From an uncultured Pelagibacteraceae bacterium (GTDB taxonomy: Bacteria; Pseudomonadota; Alphaproteobacteria; Pelagibacterales; Pelagibacteraceae), in contig CACNSS010000003.1 of NCBI GenBank assembly GCA_902623215.1, positions 1 to 51,330 on the forward strand: DNA of 51,330 nt. Direction: 5' to 3'. A program made the translations under genes and the position numbers. The notes under the pieces were generated by a model. The model made no database searches. It was not told the origin of the DNA and saw only the letters and a program-made list of their open reading frames with translations. Shown one piece after another: positions 1 through 8,892 of the stretch; within the stretch, counting starts at the first letter, position 1; every line of letters begins with the position of its first letter.

Positions 1-423
1 TTTGGATTTTCTGCATTAGTTGTTGTAGGAAATCAATCGGGTAAAATCGGTATAGCTCATGCTAAAGCTAAGCAAGTTCCTGATGCGATCAAAAAAGCTA
101 ATGAAATGGCAAGAAGAAAGCTTGTACAAATCCCTTTAAGAGAGGGAAGAACTATCCATCATGATGTAAAAGCTAAAGATGGATCTGGAAGAATAGTTTT
201 AAGAGCTGCATCTAAGGGTACAGGTATTATAGCGGGTGGACCTGTTAGAGCAGTCTGTGAGGTTTTAGGCGTTAAAGATATAGTTGCAAAATCAATGGGA
301 ACCTCCAATGCTCATAATGTTATTAGAGCTACAATGAAAGCATTATTAAAACAAAATTCTCCAAAACAAATATCTAATATAAGAAATAAAAAAATCTCTG
401 AAATTATTGAGAAAAGAGGATAA
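1..423 (+). CDS. rpsE: 30S ribosomal protein S5 (5'-truncated by window edge)
   Basis: Small-subunit protein S5, which helps decoding accuracy and lies near the S4/S8 region. The frame is open from base 1; 140 residues are visible, beginning [10 protein letters not shown]. Against a usual length of about 165 residues, some 25-35 N-terminal residues lie outside the window. The glycine-rich core and the segment [16 protein letters not shown] are typical of S5. An in-frame ATG at 106 is internal (Met before ARRKLVQ), not the true start. The stop TAA at 421-423 overlaps the ATG of rplO by one base, so the two are translationally linked. The usual rpmD (L30) gene is absent between them. Confidence 0.96.
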   Translation, partial: FGFSALVVVGNQSGKIGIAHAKAKQVPDAIKKANEMARRKLVQIPLREGRTIHHDVKAKDGSGRIVLRAASKGTGIIAGGPVRAVCEVLGVKDIVAKSMGTSNAHNVIRATMKALLKQNSPKQISNIRNKKISEIIEKRG

Positions 424-875
424 TGATAAGTTTAAATAATAGAACTAAAATTAATAAGAAGAAAATCAGAGTAGGTAGAGGGATAGGATCTGGCAAAGGA
501 AAAACATCAGGGCGAGGCGTTAAGGGCCAAAAATCAAGATCTGGTGTATCAATAAAAAGTTTTGAGGGTGGTCAGATGCCTTTATATAGAAGATTACCAA
601 AGAGAGGCTTCAATCCAATTGGAAAGAAAAATATCGCAGTATTAAATTTGGAAAAAATTCAGTCTTTTATAGATAAAAAGAGTATCAAAACTACAGAAAT
701 TTTAAATTCTAATTTATTAAAGAAATTAAGTTTGATCGATAAAAAATCAGCTAGATTAAAGATTTTGGGTTCTGGTCAAATAAAAGATAAGATAAATATT
801 GAAGCAGACTTGGCCTCTAAATCAGCAATTGATAAGCTTGAAAAGATTGGTGGATCTATTCACATTAAGAAATAG
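423..875 (+). CDS. rplO: 50S ribosomal protein L15
   Basis: Large-subunit protein L15, 150 residues, a normal length. The basic glycine-rich N-terminus ([20 protein letters not shown]) and the segment [16 protein letters not shown] are diagnostic of the family. Its ATG at 423 overlaps the rpsE stop by one base, and secY follows after 8 bases, so all three belong to the spc operon. In most bacteria rpmD would precede this gene; here it does not. Confidence 0.97.
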   Translation: MISLNNRTKINKKKIRVGRGIGSGKGKTSGRGVKGQKSRSGVSIKSFEGGQMPLYRRLPKRGFNPIGKKNIAVLNLEKIQSFIDKKSIKTTEILNSNLLKKLSLIDKKSARLKILGSGQIKDKINIEADLASKSAIDKLEKIGGSIHIKK

Positions 876-883
876 CAAAATCT

Positions 884-2164
884 ATGAGTGCGTCATCTTC
901 TAGTAACGATTTAAGAAACAGAATATTTTTTACTTTAGCCTTGCTTTCCGTCTATAGGTTTGGAACTTTTGTTCCATTACCAGGTATAGATCCTGAACAG
1001 TTAAAAATATTGATGGAGGGTAATCAAAAAGGTTTACTAGGAATGTTTAATGTATTTGCAGGCGGTGCAGTCAGTAGAATGGCAATTTTTGCTTTAGGTA
1101 TTATGCCTTATATTTCTTCATCTATTATTGTGCAATTGTTAACTGGTGTGTCTGATTATTTCAAAAATTTAAAATCCCAGGGAGAAATTGGAAGGTCTAA
1201 AATAACTCAAATTACTCGCTATGGAACGGTATTACTGGCAACATTACAAGGTTATGGTCTTTCAGTTGGTTTAGAGTCTTCAGCAAATTTAGTTATTAAT
1301 CCAGGTGCTTTTTTTAAAATTTCAACAGTCACAACAATAGTTGCAGGCACAATCTTTTTGATGTGGTTGGGTGAACAGATTACACAAAGAGGTATAGGGA
1401 ACGGAATTTCTTTGATAATTTTTGCTGGTATTGTGGCAGAGATTCCTAGAGCATTGGTAACAACGTTTGAACTTGGAAGAACAGGAGCTATTTCAACAGT
1501 TATGATTTTAGCAATATTTGTGCTTCTTATAATAACAATTCTTTTTATTGTTTTTATGGAAAGGGCTTTGAGAAAAATACTTATCAATTATCCTAAACGT
1601 CAAATGGGTAATAAAATGTATGGTGGTGAGTCGTCACATTTACCTTTAAAGATTAATCAAGCAGGTGTTATTCCAGCAATTTTTGCATCTGCTTTATTAT
1701 TATTACCTGTAACATTTTCAAACTTTAATTTTTCTGAAAGTGATACATTTCTTAATATAAGTTCGTATTTTACTCAGGGACAACCCTTATACATGTTATT
1801 ATATGCTTCAGGAATAATATTTTTTACCTTTTTTTATACTTCTATTACGTTTAATCCAAATGAAACTGCAGATAATTTAAGAAAATACGGAGGATTTATT
1901 CCAGGAATTAGACCTGGTGAAAGCACTGCTATATATATAGAAAATATACTTACAAAATTAACTACAATTGGTGCCCTGTATTTAACGTTAGTATGTTTAA
2001 TGCCAGAATTCTTAATTGCTAAATATCCAATTCCATTTTATCTAGGTGGAACTTCAATTTTGATCGTTGTAGTTGTTGCTATAGATACTGTGACACAAAT
2101 TCAAACTAGATTGATGAGTTCTCAGTACGAACAACTCATTAAAAAAACCAAACTTAGTAAGTAA
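884..2164 (+). CDS. secY: Preprotein translocase subunit SecY
   Basis: Channel-forming subunit of the SecYEG translocon in the inner membrane. The 426 residues contain about ten hydrophobic segments. Family signatures are the N-terminal RFGTFVPLPGID stretch, GISLIIFAGI in the middle, and the cytoplasmic loop NLRKYGGFIPGIRPGE. Length is close to the usual 435-445, with a short serine-rich N-terminus (MSASSSSNDLR). ATG at 884 follows rplO by 8 bases. The stop TAA (2162-2164) abuts the GTG start of adk, the usual secY-adk order. Confidence 0.97.
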   Translation: MSASSSSNDLRNRIFFTLALLSVYRFGTFVPLPGIDPEQLKILMEGNQKGLLGMFNVFAGGAVSRMAIFALGIMPYISSSIIVQLLTGVSDYFKNLKSQGEIGRSKITQITRYGTVLLATLQGYGLSVGLESSANLVINPGAFFKISTVTTIVAGTIFLMWLGEQITQRGIGNGISLIIFAGIVAEIPRALVTTFELGRTGAISTVMILAIFVLLIITILFIVFMERALRKILINYPKRQMGNKMYGGESSHLPLKINQAGVIPAIFASALLLLPVTFSNFNFSESDTFLNISSYFTQGQPLYMLLYASGIIFFTFFYTSITFNPNETADNLRKYGGFIPGIRPGESTAIYIENILTKLTTIGALYLTLVCLMPEFLIAKYPIPFYLGGTSILIVVVVAIDTVTQIQTRLMSSQYEQLIKKTKLSK

Positions 2165-2728
2165 GTGAATATTATTTTATTTGGGCCACCTGGTGCTGGG
2201 AAGGGAACGCAAGCTAGATATTTAGTTAAAAAATTAAATGGTTTTCAAATATCAACTGGGGATATTTTAAGGGATGAAATTAAAAAAGATACTGAGATTG
2301 GAAAAAAAATAGTAAATAATATGAATGATGGAAAATTTGTGAGTGATGAAATTGTCAATGATCTTATAAGAGATATTATTAATGATCCTCAAAAAAAAAA
2401 TCGACTTATTTTCGATGGATATCCTCGCTCGTTAAGTCAGGCAAAAAATCTTGATTCTTTATTGGAAAATTCTAATCAAGAGATTGGCTTAATTTTCCTC
2501 CTTAATGTTAGTAAAGACACTATTATAAGAAGAATTAAAAAAAGAAAAATTGAAGAAAAAAGATCTGATGATAATTTGGAAACAATAATTAAAAGATATG
2601 ACACATATATAAAAACTACAAAACCTGTTTTAGATTTTTACTCAAAAAATTCAAATTTTCATGAAATAGATGGTGCTTTAGAAATTGATCAAATAACCAA
2701 TAAAATCAACAATTTTATTAATGTTTAA
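2165..2728 (+). CDS. adk: Adenylate kinase (short LID form)
   Basis: Catalyses ATP + AMP = 2 ADP in the cytosol. The 187-residue protein opens with the P-loop GPPGAGKGTQAR at residues 8-19. It has the AMP-binding segment STGDILRDEI and the lid-adjacent FDGYPRS motif. The LID is the short version: after RRIKKRKIEEKRSDD the zinc-type LID of about 27 residues and its four Cys are missing, as in many Alphaproteobacteria. The start is GTG at 2165, directly abutting the secY stop, so translation is probably coupled. A 54-base gap with a possible promoter separates it from rpsM. Confidence 0.96.
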   Translation: MNIILFGPPGAGKGTQARYLVKKLNGFQISTGDILRDEIKKDTEIGKKIVNNMNDGKFVSDEIVNDLIRDIINDPQKKNRLIFDGYPRSLSQAKNLDSLLENSNQEIGLIFLLNVSKDTIIRRIKKRKIEEKRSDDNLETIIKRYDTYIKTTKPVLDFYSKNSNFHEIDGALEIDQITNKINNFINV

Positions 2729-2732
2729 GTCG

Positions 2733-2760
2733 TTGACTTTAAAAGATCTTCTTATATAAA
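2733..2760 (+). promoter_or_regulatory. Candidate sigma-70 promoter upstream of rpsM
   Basis: The adk-rpsM gap holds TTGACT at 2733-2738 and TATAAA at 2755-2760, separated by 16 bases. The predicted start point near 2767 would leave a leader of about 15 bases before the rpsM ATG at 2783. It could drive rpsM-rpsK-rpoA-rplQ separately from the upstream spc genes. The region is AT-rich, so chance -10 matches are common. The good -35 hexamer at near-ideal spacing is the main argument. Confidence 0.42.
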
Positions 2761-2782
2761 GGCTACAATTTATCTCGAAATT

Positions 2783-3166
2783 ATGGCTCGTATAGCAGGT
2801 ATTAATATTCCGCAAAATAAATTGGTTCATATAGGACTTACTTACATTTATGGAATTGGTGATAAACATTCAAAACAAATTTGTGATGCTCTTAAATTCC
2901 CTAAAGAAAAGAGAGTCAATCAACTCACTGATGATGAGATTTTAAAAATAAGAGAATATATAGATCAAAATTTTAAAGTGGAAGGGGATTTGAGAAGAGA
3001 TTATTCTTTAAGTATTAAAAGATTAATTGATTTAGCTTGTTATAGAGGTTCTAGACATAGAAAAAAATTACCAGTTAGGGGTCAAAGAACTAGGTGTAAT
3101 TCAAGAACAAGAAAAGGAAAAGCTATTGCGATTGCTGGAAAAAAATTAACTCCACTTAAAAAATAA
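2783..3166 (+). CDS. rpsM: 30S ribosomal protein S13
   Basis: S13 of the 30S head, contacting tRNA and the 50S subunit. The 127 residues start [13 protein letters not shown] and contain the conserved [20 protein letters not shown] segment. The basic C-terminal tail is typical and brings the length slightly above the usual 118-123. It leads the rpsM-rpsK-rpoA-rplQ group; rpsK begins 2 bases after its stop. The preceding 54-base gap, unusually long for this window, carries a possible promoter. Confidence 0.97.
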   Translation: MARIAGINIPQNKLVHIGLTYIYGIGDKHSKQICDALKFPKEKRVNQLTDDEILKIREYIDQNFKVEGDLRRDYSLSIKRLIDLACYRGSRHRKKLPVRGQRTRCNSRTRKGKAIAIAGKKLTPLKK

Positions 3167-3168
3167 TT

Positions 3169-3618
3169 ATGGTTAAATTAGATAAACTTGAAAATAAAAA
3201 AAAAGATAACGAAAAATCTTCAAAAAAGGTTTTAAAGAGTACTTATTCAAAAAAGAAAAAGACTAAAAAAAATATTTTAAATGGAATTGCTTATGTTCAA
3301 TCTACTTTTAATAATACCATAATCTCTATTGCAGACATTAATGGCAATGTTGTATCTTGGGCCTCGGCTGGTCAAAAAGGTTTTAAAGGTTCGAGAAAAT
3401 CCACACCTTATGCTGCGCAAGTAGCTGCTGATGCTGCTGCATCTAAAGCTTTAGAGTATGGAATGAAAACATTAAATGTTGAAATTAAAGGACCTGGTTC
3501 TGGCAGAGAAACTGCGTTAAGAGCATTACAAGCCAGAGGTTTCAAGATTTTATCAATCAAAGATACAACACCGATGCCACATAATGGAACAAGGCCACCC
3601 AAAAAAAGGAGAGTTTGA
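3169..3618 (+). CDS. rpsK: 30S ribosomal protein S11 with Lys-rich N-terminal extension
   Basis: S11 of the 30S platform. The core from about residue 38 ([19 protein letters not shown]) through [17 protein letters not shown] to the C-terminal [12 protein letters not shown] is fully conserved. The protein has 149 residues against the usual 125-130. The surplus lies in a lysine/serine-rich N-terminus ([20 protein letters not shown]). ATG at 3169 lies 2 bases after the rpsM stop and is the natural start by operon spacing, so the extension appears to be translated. The stop TGA (3616-3618) overlaps the rpoA ATG. Confidence 0.96.
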   Translation: MVKLDKLENKKKDNEKSSKKVLKSTYSKKKKTKKNILNGIAYVQSTFNNTIISIADINGNVVSWASAGQKGFKGSRKSTPYAAQVAADAAASKALEYGMKTLNVEIKGPGSGRETALRALQARGFKILSIKDTTPMPHNGTRPPKKRRV

Positions 3619-4646
3619 TGGAAACTGAAAATGTAAATATAAAAAATTGGAAATCGTTAATAAAACCCTCGAAGTTAGATGTTAAGTTAAGTGAAGATCT
3701 AACCCATGCAAAAATTATTGCTGAACCTTTAGAGAAAGGTTATGGATTAACATTAGGAAATTCTTTAAGGAGAATTTTGTTATCATCTATAAGAGGTGCA
3801 GCAGTTACCTCTATACAAATAGATGGTGTTTTACATGAATTCACATCAATTAAAGGGGTTAGAGAAGATGTTACGGACATAGTGTTAAATATTAAATCTC
3901 TTGCTTTAAAATGTAATTCTGAAGGTACAAAAAAATTAATTCTTGATGCAAAAGGACCTGGTGAAATAAAAGCTTCTGATATAACACCAGTCGCAGATGT
4001 TGAAATTTTAAATCCAGACTTAGTTATATGTAATTTAGATGAAAATACAAACTTTCATATGGAAATGAATGTTAATACTGGCAAAGGTTATGTGCCTGCT
4101 GAACTTAACAAACCAGAGGAGCCACCATTGGGATTAATTGCAATCGACTCTTTGTATAGTCCAGTTAAAAAAGTTTCTTATTCAGTAAGTACTGCAAGAG
4201 AAGGTAAAGCACTTGATTATGATAAACTGACTATTGAAGTTGAGACTAATGGATCCATTTCTGCAGAAGATGCTGTTGCTTATTCTGCTAGAATATTTCA
4301 AGACCAACTAAAAATGTTTGTTAATTTTGATGAACCTGTTGAAGCACCCGTTAAAGAGGTATCTTCAGAACCAGAATTTAATAAAAACTTGTTAAGAAAA
4401 GTAGATGAACTTGAATTATCAGTTAGATCAATGAACTGCTTAAAAAATGATAATATCATTTATATAGGTGATCTTGTCCAAAAATCCGAAGGAGAAATGT
4501 TAAGAACACCTAATTTTGGAAGAAAATCTTTAAATGAAATTAAAGAAGTTTTAACTGGGATGTCTTTATATTTAGGTATGGAAATTCCAAATTGGCCTCC
4601 AGACAATATAGCAGAAATGTCTAAAAAATTGGAGGAAGCTATCTAA
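3618..4646 (+). CDS. rpoA: DNA-directed RNA polymerase subunit alpha
   Basis: Alpha subunit that nucleates RNA polymerase assembly and contacts upstream promoter DNA. It has 342 residues. The N-terminal domain covers about 1-235 ([40 protein letters not shown]). A linker of about 20 residues follows, then the C-terminal domain with [19 protein letters not shown] place the start at ATG 3618, overlapping the rpsK stop by one base. A TTG codon immediately upstream (3615) is a less likely alternative. The stop TAA at 4644-4646 overlaps the rplQ start. Confidence 0.97.
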   Translation: METENVNIKNWKSLIKPSKLDVKLSEDLTHAKIIAEPLEKGYGLTLGNSLRRILLSSIRGAAVTSIQIDGVLHEFTSIKGVREDVTDIVLNIKSLALKCNSEGTKKLILDAKGPGEIKASDITPVADVEILNPDLVICNLDENTNFHMEMNVNTGKGYVPAELNKPEEPPLGLIAIDSLYSPVKKVSYSVSTAREGKALDYDKLTIEVETNGSISAEDAVAYSARIFQDQLKMFVNFDEPVEAPVKEVSSEPEFNKNLLRKVDELELSVRSMNCLKNDNIIYIGDLVQKSEGEMLRTPNFGRKSLNEIKEVLTGMSLYLGMEIPNWPPDNIAEMSKKLEEAI

Positions 4647-5092
4647 TGAGACATGGCTTTGCCAACAAAAAATTAAATAGAACCTCAGAGCATAGAAAAG
4701 CATTACTTAAGAATATGCTAAATTCTTTAATTAAATATGAGCAAATCAAAACTACTTTACCTAAAGCTAAATTTTTAAAACCTCAAGCAGACAAAATTAT
4801 AACTCTAGGAAAAAAAAATAACTTAACATCTACTAAGAACTTAATTTCACAACTTCAGGACAAAAAATCAGCTAACAAAGTTGCAAAAACGTTATCTAAA
4901 AGATATGAAAAAAGAAGCGGAGGCTACACAAGAATAATTAAAGCCGGGTTTAGATATGGCGATAATGCTCCAATGGCTATAATTGAGTTCGTAGATAGAG
5001 ATGTTGAAGCTAAAAGAGTTGATAAAAAGAAAAAAGATCAATCTGAAAATACAGAGAATAAAGACAGTAAAAAAGAAGCTGTTAGTAAATAA
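4646..5092 (+). CDS. rplQ: 50S ribosomal protein L17 with charged C-terminal tail
   Basis: L17 near the peptide exit tunnel. The N-terminus [20 protein letters not shown] and the segment YTRIIKAGFRYGDNAPMAII are family hallmarks. The conserved core ends near residue 125. The last 20-25 residues (KKKKDQSENTENKDSKKEA) form a charged, low-complexity tail, as seen in several alphaproteobacterial L17 proteins. It overlaps rpoA by one base and closes the ribosomal operon. No hairpin terminator is visible in the 9 bases before the next gene, so read-through is likely. Confidence 0.97.
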   Translation: MRHGFANKKLNRTSEHRKALLKNMLNSLIKYEQIKTTLPKAKFLKPQADKIITLGKKNNLTSTKNLISQLQDKKSANKVAKTLSKRYEKRSGGYTRIIKAGFRYGDNAPMAIIEFVDRDVEAKRVDKKKKDQSENTENKDSKKEAVSK

Positions 5093-5101
5093 ATTTTAAA
5101 A

Positions 5102-6010
5102 ATGATAAAAAATTTTGTTGTAGACGCAACATTTAATAATATGCGTCTGGATAGATTTTTAAGAAACAAATTAGGAAAGATACCTCAAAGTTTAATTGAA
5201 AAAAAATTACGAACTGGAAAAATTAAACTTAATAAAAAAAAAGTAAAAAGTTCTACAAAAGTCACTTTAAATGACAAAGTAGAATTATTTAATTTAGATT
5301 TTAAAGAAAAATTTAATGATAAAAAAATAAATTTCAAACCTTCTAATATAATTATCAAGTCTAATGAAAAGTTAATAATTGAAAATAATGAGGATTTTAT
5401 AGTAATTAATAAGGATTCTGGAATATCAGTACAAGGCGGAACTAAGTCAAAAAAAAATTTAATAGATATTTTTAAAAAAAGTAAGATATTTGAAAATACA
5501 AAACCTTACTCTGTTCACAGACTGGACAAAGATACATCAGGTGTTTTTATAATTGCCAAAAAAAGAGAAATGGCCCAACTTTTAACTTCGCTATTTAGGC
5601 TAAGAAAAATACATAAAACGTATTTAGCAATTTGTCACGGTGAATTAGAAAAAAATTCTGGAGAATTAAATGATGATTTAATTAGATATGATAATGGAAA
5701 AAAGATAGTTGAAAAAGCTAAAACAATTTTTAAGGTAATAGATAAAAACTCAGAAGCTAGCTTACTTGAACTTAAACCAATCACTGGTAGAAAACATCAA
5801 TTAAGAAAGCAACTGTATAATATTGGTTATCCGATTTATGGTGATAAAAAATATAAACATATTACTCTTAAAGGTATAAACAAAAAACTAATGCTTCATT
5901 CTTATCAAGTCAAATTTTTAATCAATGATCAAAAACATACCTATGAGGCTTTATTACCAGATTACTTTAAAAATTTACTTAAATCGAAAAGACTTAAATT
6001 TTTAAATTAA
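5102..6010 (+). CDS. rluC: RluA-family 23S rRNA pseudouridine synthase (RluC-like)
   Basis: Isomerises uridines to pseudouridine in 23S rRNA (positions 955/2504/2580 if truly RluC). The 302 residues contain an N-terminal S4 RNA-binding domain (about 13-75) and a catalytic domain with HRLDKDTSG at 139-147; Asp142 is the presumed catalytic residue. The C-terminal motif [15 protein letters not shown] is also conserved. ATG at 5102 lies 9 bases after rplQ on the same strand. Its 3' end overlaps the convergent lipB by 17 bases. Family assignment is firm; the rluC versus rluD distinction rests on overall resemblance. Confidence 0.85.
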   Translation: MIKNFVVDATFNNMRLDRFLRNKLGKIPQSLIEKKLRTGKIKLNKKKVKSSTKVTLNDKVELFNLDFKEKFNDKKINFKPSNIIIKSNEKLIIENNEDFIVINKDSGISVQGGTKSKKNLIDIFKKSKIFENTKPYSVHRLDKDTSGVFIIAKKREMAQLLTSLFRLRKIHKTYLAICHGELEKNSGELNDDLIRYDNGKKIVEKAKTIFKVIDKNSEASLLELKPITGRKHQLRKQLYNIGYPIYGDKKYKHITLKGINKKLMLHSYQVKFLINDQKHTYEALLPDYFKNLLKSKRLKFLN

Positions 6011-6614
6011 CTAAAAAATTTTCTACTAATTTATTCTCCAGTTCATCGTAATTTTGATCAACAATTGTTTTTAAGTTAGTCACACCTCTGTCACTTATAC
6101 CACAAGGTATTATAGCATCGTATTTATCAAGTTTATTATTGATATTTATTGAAAAACCATGGTAAGCAATCCATTTACTCACTCTAACACCAATAGCTGC
6201 AACTTTTTTTATTTCTTTATTATCATTGTACCAAATCCCAATGTTTTCTTTATCTGCAAATGTCTCAATTTTAAAAAATTTTATTGTATCAATAATTGTT
6301 TTTTCAATTAGGGATATAAATTTTCTTATATCTTTGCCCCTTTTTTTAAGATCAATGACAAAATAACAAATTAGTTGACCTGGCCCATGATATGTAATTT
6401 TACCACCTCTATTAGTTCTAATAATTTTTACTGATTTATCTAAAATTTCATTTTCTTTAAAGCTTGTTCCTGCTGTGTAAATTTCTTTATGCTCTAAAAT
6501 CCAAATTAGCTCGTTTACTTTATTTTCATTTATCTCATGAATCTTCGACTCCATAAAACTGATGGCTTCATCGTATTTTATTGGTTTTTTTGATTTTTTA
6601 ACGTCAATATTCAT
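5994..6614 (-). CDS. lipB: Octanoyl-[ACP]-protein N-octanoyltransferase
   Basis: Transfers octanoate from acyl carrier protein to lipoyl-domain lysines, the first step of de novo lipoate synthesis. The 206 residues carry [16 protein letters not shown] (69-84), Lys137 in the [10 protein letters not shown] stretch, and the catalytic Cys171 in [14 protein letters not shown]. These match the Lys/Cys pair of known LipB enzymes. Length is normal. It converges on the rluC-like gene with a 17-base 3' overlap and diverges from mgtE across a 60-base gap. Confidence 0.95.
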   Translation of the reverse strand: MNIDVKKSKKPIKYDEAISFMESKIHEINENKVNELIWILEHKEIYTAGTSFKENEILDKSVKIIRTNRGGKITYHGPGQLICYFVIDLKKRGKDIRKFISLIEKTIIDTIKFFKIETFADKENIGIWYNDNKEIKKVAAIGVRVSKWIAYHGFSININNKLDKYDAIIPCGISDRGVTNLKTIVDQNYDELENKLVENFLVNLKI

Positions 6615-6674
6615 TTAAAAATTGTAATCTTTTCATTTTGTATTAAAAGTGCCGACATAATAATAGGTTAATTT

Positions 6675-8048
6675 ATGACTTTAGTTAAAAAAATTAAAGA
6701 TAAAAAAGTAAATTTTGAATTTAATAAAGAATTTATAAAAGTTGTTACTGACAAAATAGCTAATAATGATGCTTTATTTATTATCAACTCATTCAAAGAA
6801 ATGCATCCTGCAGATGCAGCAGATATTATTGAACATTTAAGTGAAAATGATAGAGAAAGTTTAATTAAATTAAACAGTTTTAAAATAGATCCAGAGGTAT
6901 TTGTAGAATTAAATGAGTCAGTTCAAACAGAAATAATTAAATTTTTATCTTCAGATTCAATTGTTAGAATTTTAAAAAATCTTGAGTCTGATGATGCAAT
7001 AGCAATTTTAGAAAATGTTGAAGAAAAGAATAAGAATTCTATTCTAAGCGCTTTACCACCTAAAGATCGTTTTGCTTTACTAGAGGGACTTAGTTATCCG
7101 GAGGATAGTGCTGCTAGAATAATGCAAAGAGAGTTTACAGCAATACCAAGTAATTGGTCAGTTGGTCAGACAATAGATTATTTGAGAGAAAATAAAGATT
7201 TACCAGAACAATTTTTAGAAATCTTCATTGTCGATGAAAATTTTAAACCAATCGGTACCGTACCCTCATCTAAAGTTTTACGAACAGCAAGAGAAACAAA
7301 AATGTCTGATATTATGGAGGAGACAATTTTTTTAGTTCCTGTAGATATGGATAAAGAGGAGGTAGGTAACTCATTTGAAAATTATGGATTAAATTCAGCA
7401 TGTGTAGTTGATAAAAATAATAAACTTGTTGGAATGATAACTTCTGATGACATTTTAACAGTTCTAAAAGAAGAAGCTGAAGAAGATACGTTGAGACTTG
7501 CTGGTGTTGGTGATGAAGAAATTACAGATGGTGTATTTACTAAAACAAAAAGAAGATTTAATTGGTTATTATTAAATTTATTTACTGCTTTCCTAGCAAC
7601 TTGGTGCATAAGTTTATTTGGAGCAACAATTGAACAAATGGTGGTACTCGCTTTTTTAATGCCAATAGTAGCTTCAATGGGCGGCAATGCTGGGATGCAA
7701 ACATTAGCAGTAACAGTAAGATCTTTAGCTACAAATGATTTAACAAAAAATAATTTTAGTCAAAATATATTAAAAGAATTTAATATTGGAGTCTTGAATG
7801 GAGTAATTTTTGCTATCATTAGTTCATTAATAGTTCAATTATGGTTTCAAGATAGTCAACTTTCTTTAATAATTTCTATTTCAATGATTTTGACTATGAT
7901 AATAGCTGGTCTATTTGGAATCCTAGTTCCTGTTTCATTAAAAAAAATGAATATTGATCCAGCTATAGCATCCAGTGTGTTTGTCACAACAATTACTGAT
8001 GTAATTGGATTCGTATCCTTTTTAGGTGTTGGTGCATATTATTTTTAA
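6675..8048 (+). CDS. mgtE: Magnesium transporter MgtE
   Basis: Mg2+-gated Mg2+ channel of the inner membrane. The 457 residues show the expected order: helical N domain (about 35-130, MHPADAADIIEHL), a pair of CBS domains (about 140-265), a connecting helix, and five transmembrane segments from about 295. Within the membrane part, LMPIVASMGGNAGMQTLAVTVRSLA is the diagnostic pore region. The 60-base region before the ATG is too short for a Mg2+ riboswitch, so any Mg2+ sensing is presumably by the N and CBS domains. The 3' end overlaps the convergent panC by 4 bases. Confidence 0.95.
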   Translation: MTLVKKIKDKKVNFEFNKEFIKVVTDKIANNDALFIINSFKEMHPADAADIIEHLSENDRESLIKLNSFKIDPEVFVELNESVQTEIIKFLSSDSIVRILKNLESDDAIAILENVEEKNKNSILSALPPKDRFALLEGLSYPEDSAARIMQREFTAIPSNWSVGQTIDYLRENKDLPEQFLEIFIVDENFKPIGTVPSSKVLRTARETKMSDIMEETIFLVPVDMDKEEVGNSFENYGLNSACVVDKNNKLVGMITSDDILTVLKEEAEEDTLRLAGVGDEEITDGVFTKTKRRFNWLLLNLFTAFLATWCISLFGATIEQMVVLAFLMPIVASMGGNAGMQTLAVTVRSLATNDLTKNNFSQNILKEFNIGVLNGVIFAIISSLIVQLWFQDSQLSLIISISMILTMIIAGLFGILVPVSLKKMNIDPAIASSVFVTTITDVIGFVSFLGVGAYYF

Positions 8049-8857
8049 AAATTATCTATCAATCTCACTTTATTGATATAATACGCAATAAAAATTTTTG
8101 AATTTTTTATGATTGATGAAGATTTAAGATTATTTTTTTTTCTAATCTCTAAGTAGTCAATTTTAACACCAAAATTTTTTTTTAAAAATATTTTTTTCTT
8201 TTGTAAAAGATATTTTGTTTTTTTCTTATTTTTAAGAAATTTTTTAAGATTGAATAATTCTTTAGCTATTTTACTTGCTTTAATTAAATCTTGTTTATTT
8301 AATAGATGATTTCTTGAAGATAAAGCAAGTTTATCTTTATTTCTTATAGTTTTGCATGAAACAATTTTTGTTTTGTATTTTTTTTCAATAAACTTTTTAA
8401 CCAACATTAGCTGTTGATAGTCTTTTTCACCCATAAATATTTTGTTTGGTCTAATAATACTTGTCAATCTATCCATTACGTCAATCACACCCTCAAAATG
8501 ACCTTTTCTAAATTTTGCACAAAGCACTTTGTTTTCTTTTTTTAGAACTATTGATTTCTTCCTTTTAAATGAATAGACATCTTTTTTATTTGGAATGTAA
8601 ACATAATTAACTTTTAATTTTCTTAAGATATTAAGATCTTTTCTTAAATTCTTTGGGTATGACAAATAATCTTTTTTGTTATTAAATTGAGTGGGATTTA
8701 TAAAAATACTTACAAGTGTTTTATTGCATTTTTTTTTTGACTGATTTATTAAATATTCATGTCCTTTATGAAGACTCCCCATTGTTGGAACAAAGCCCAA
8801 ACCTGAAACTTTTTTGATTGCCTCATTTATATCTTTATTTTTTAATAAAATTTTCAT
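8045..8857 (-). CDS. panC: Pantothenate synthetase
   Basis: Condenses pantoate and beta-alanine with ATP to give pantothenate for coenzyme A. The 270 residues contain FVPTMGSLHKGHEYLI (His30 and His33 of the HxGH-type ATP site) and SIFINPTQFN. GEKDYQQLMLVKKF and SSRNHLL also match the family. The C-terminal third is very lysine-rich and slightly shorter than usual. panB and panD are not in the window. The start at 8857 lies 35 bases from the divergent galU, and the 3' end overlaps mgtE by 4 bases. Confidence 0.95.
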   Translation of the reverse strand: MKILLKNKDINEAIKKVSGLGFVPTMGSLHKGHEYLINQSKKKCNKTLVSIFINPTQFNNKKDYLSYPKNLRKDLNILRKLKVNYVYIPNKKDVYSFKRKKSIVLKKENKVLCAKFRKGHFEGVIDVMDRLTSIIRPNKIFMGEKDYQQLMLVKKFIEKKYKTKIVSCKTIRNKDKLALSSRNHLLNKQDLIKASKIAKELFNLKKFLKNKKKTKYLLQKKKIFLKKNFGVKIDYLEIRKKNNLKSSSIIKNSKIFIAYYINKVRLIDNF

Positions 8858-8892
8858 TTGTATAAAATAATTTTTATAAGTAAAACATTCAA

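Noticed and set aside
1252-1587. Open frame of 111 codons antisense to secY
   Set aside because: Shadow of secY; hydrophobic composition simply mirrors the membrane gene on the other strand.
6615-6674. Mg2+ riboswitch upstream of mgtE
   Set aside because: Only 60 bases lie between the divergent starts, too short for an M-box or similar element, and no stable stems are visible.
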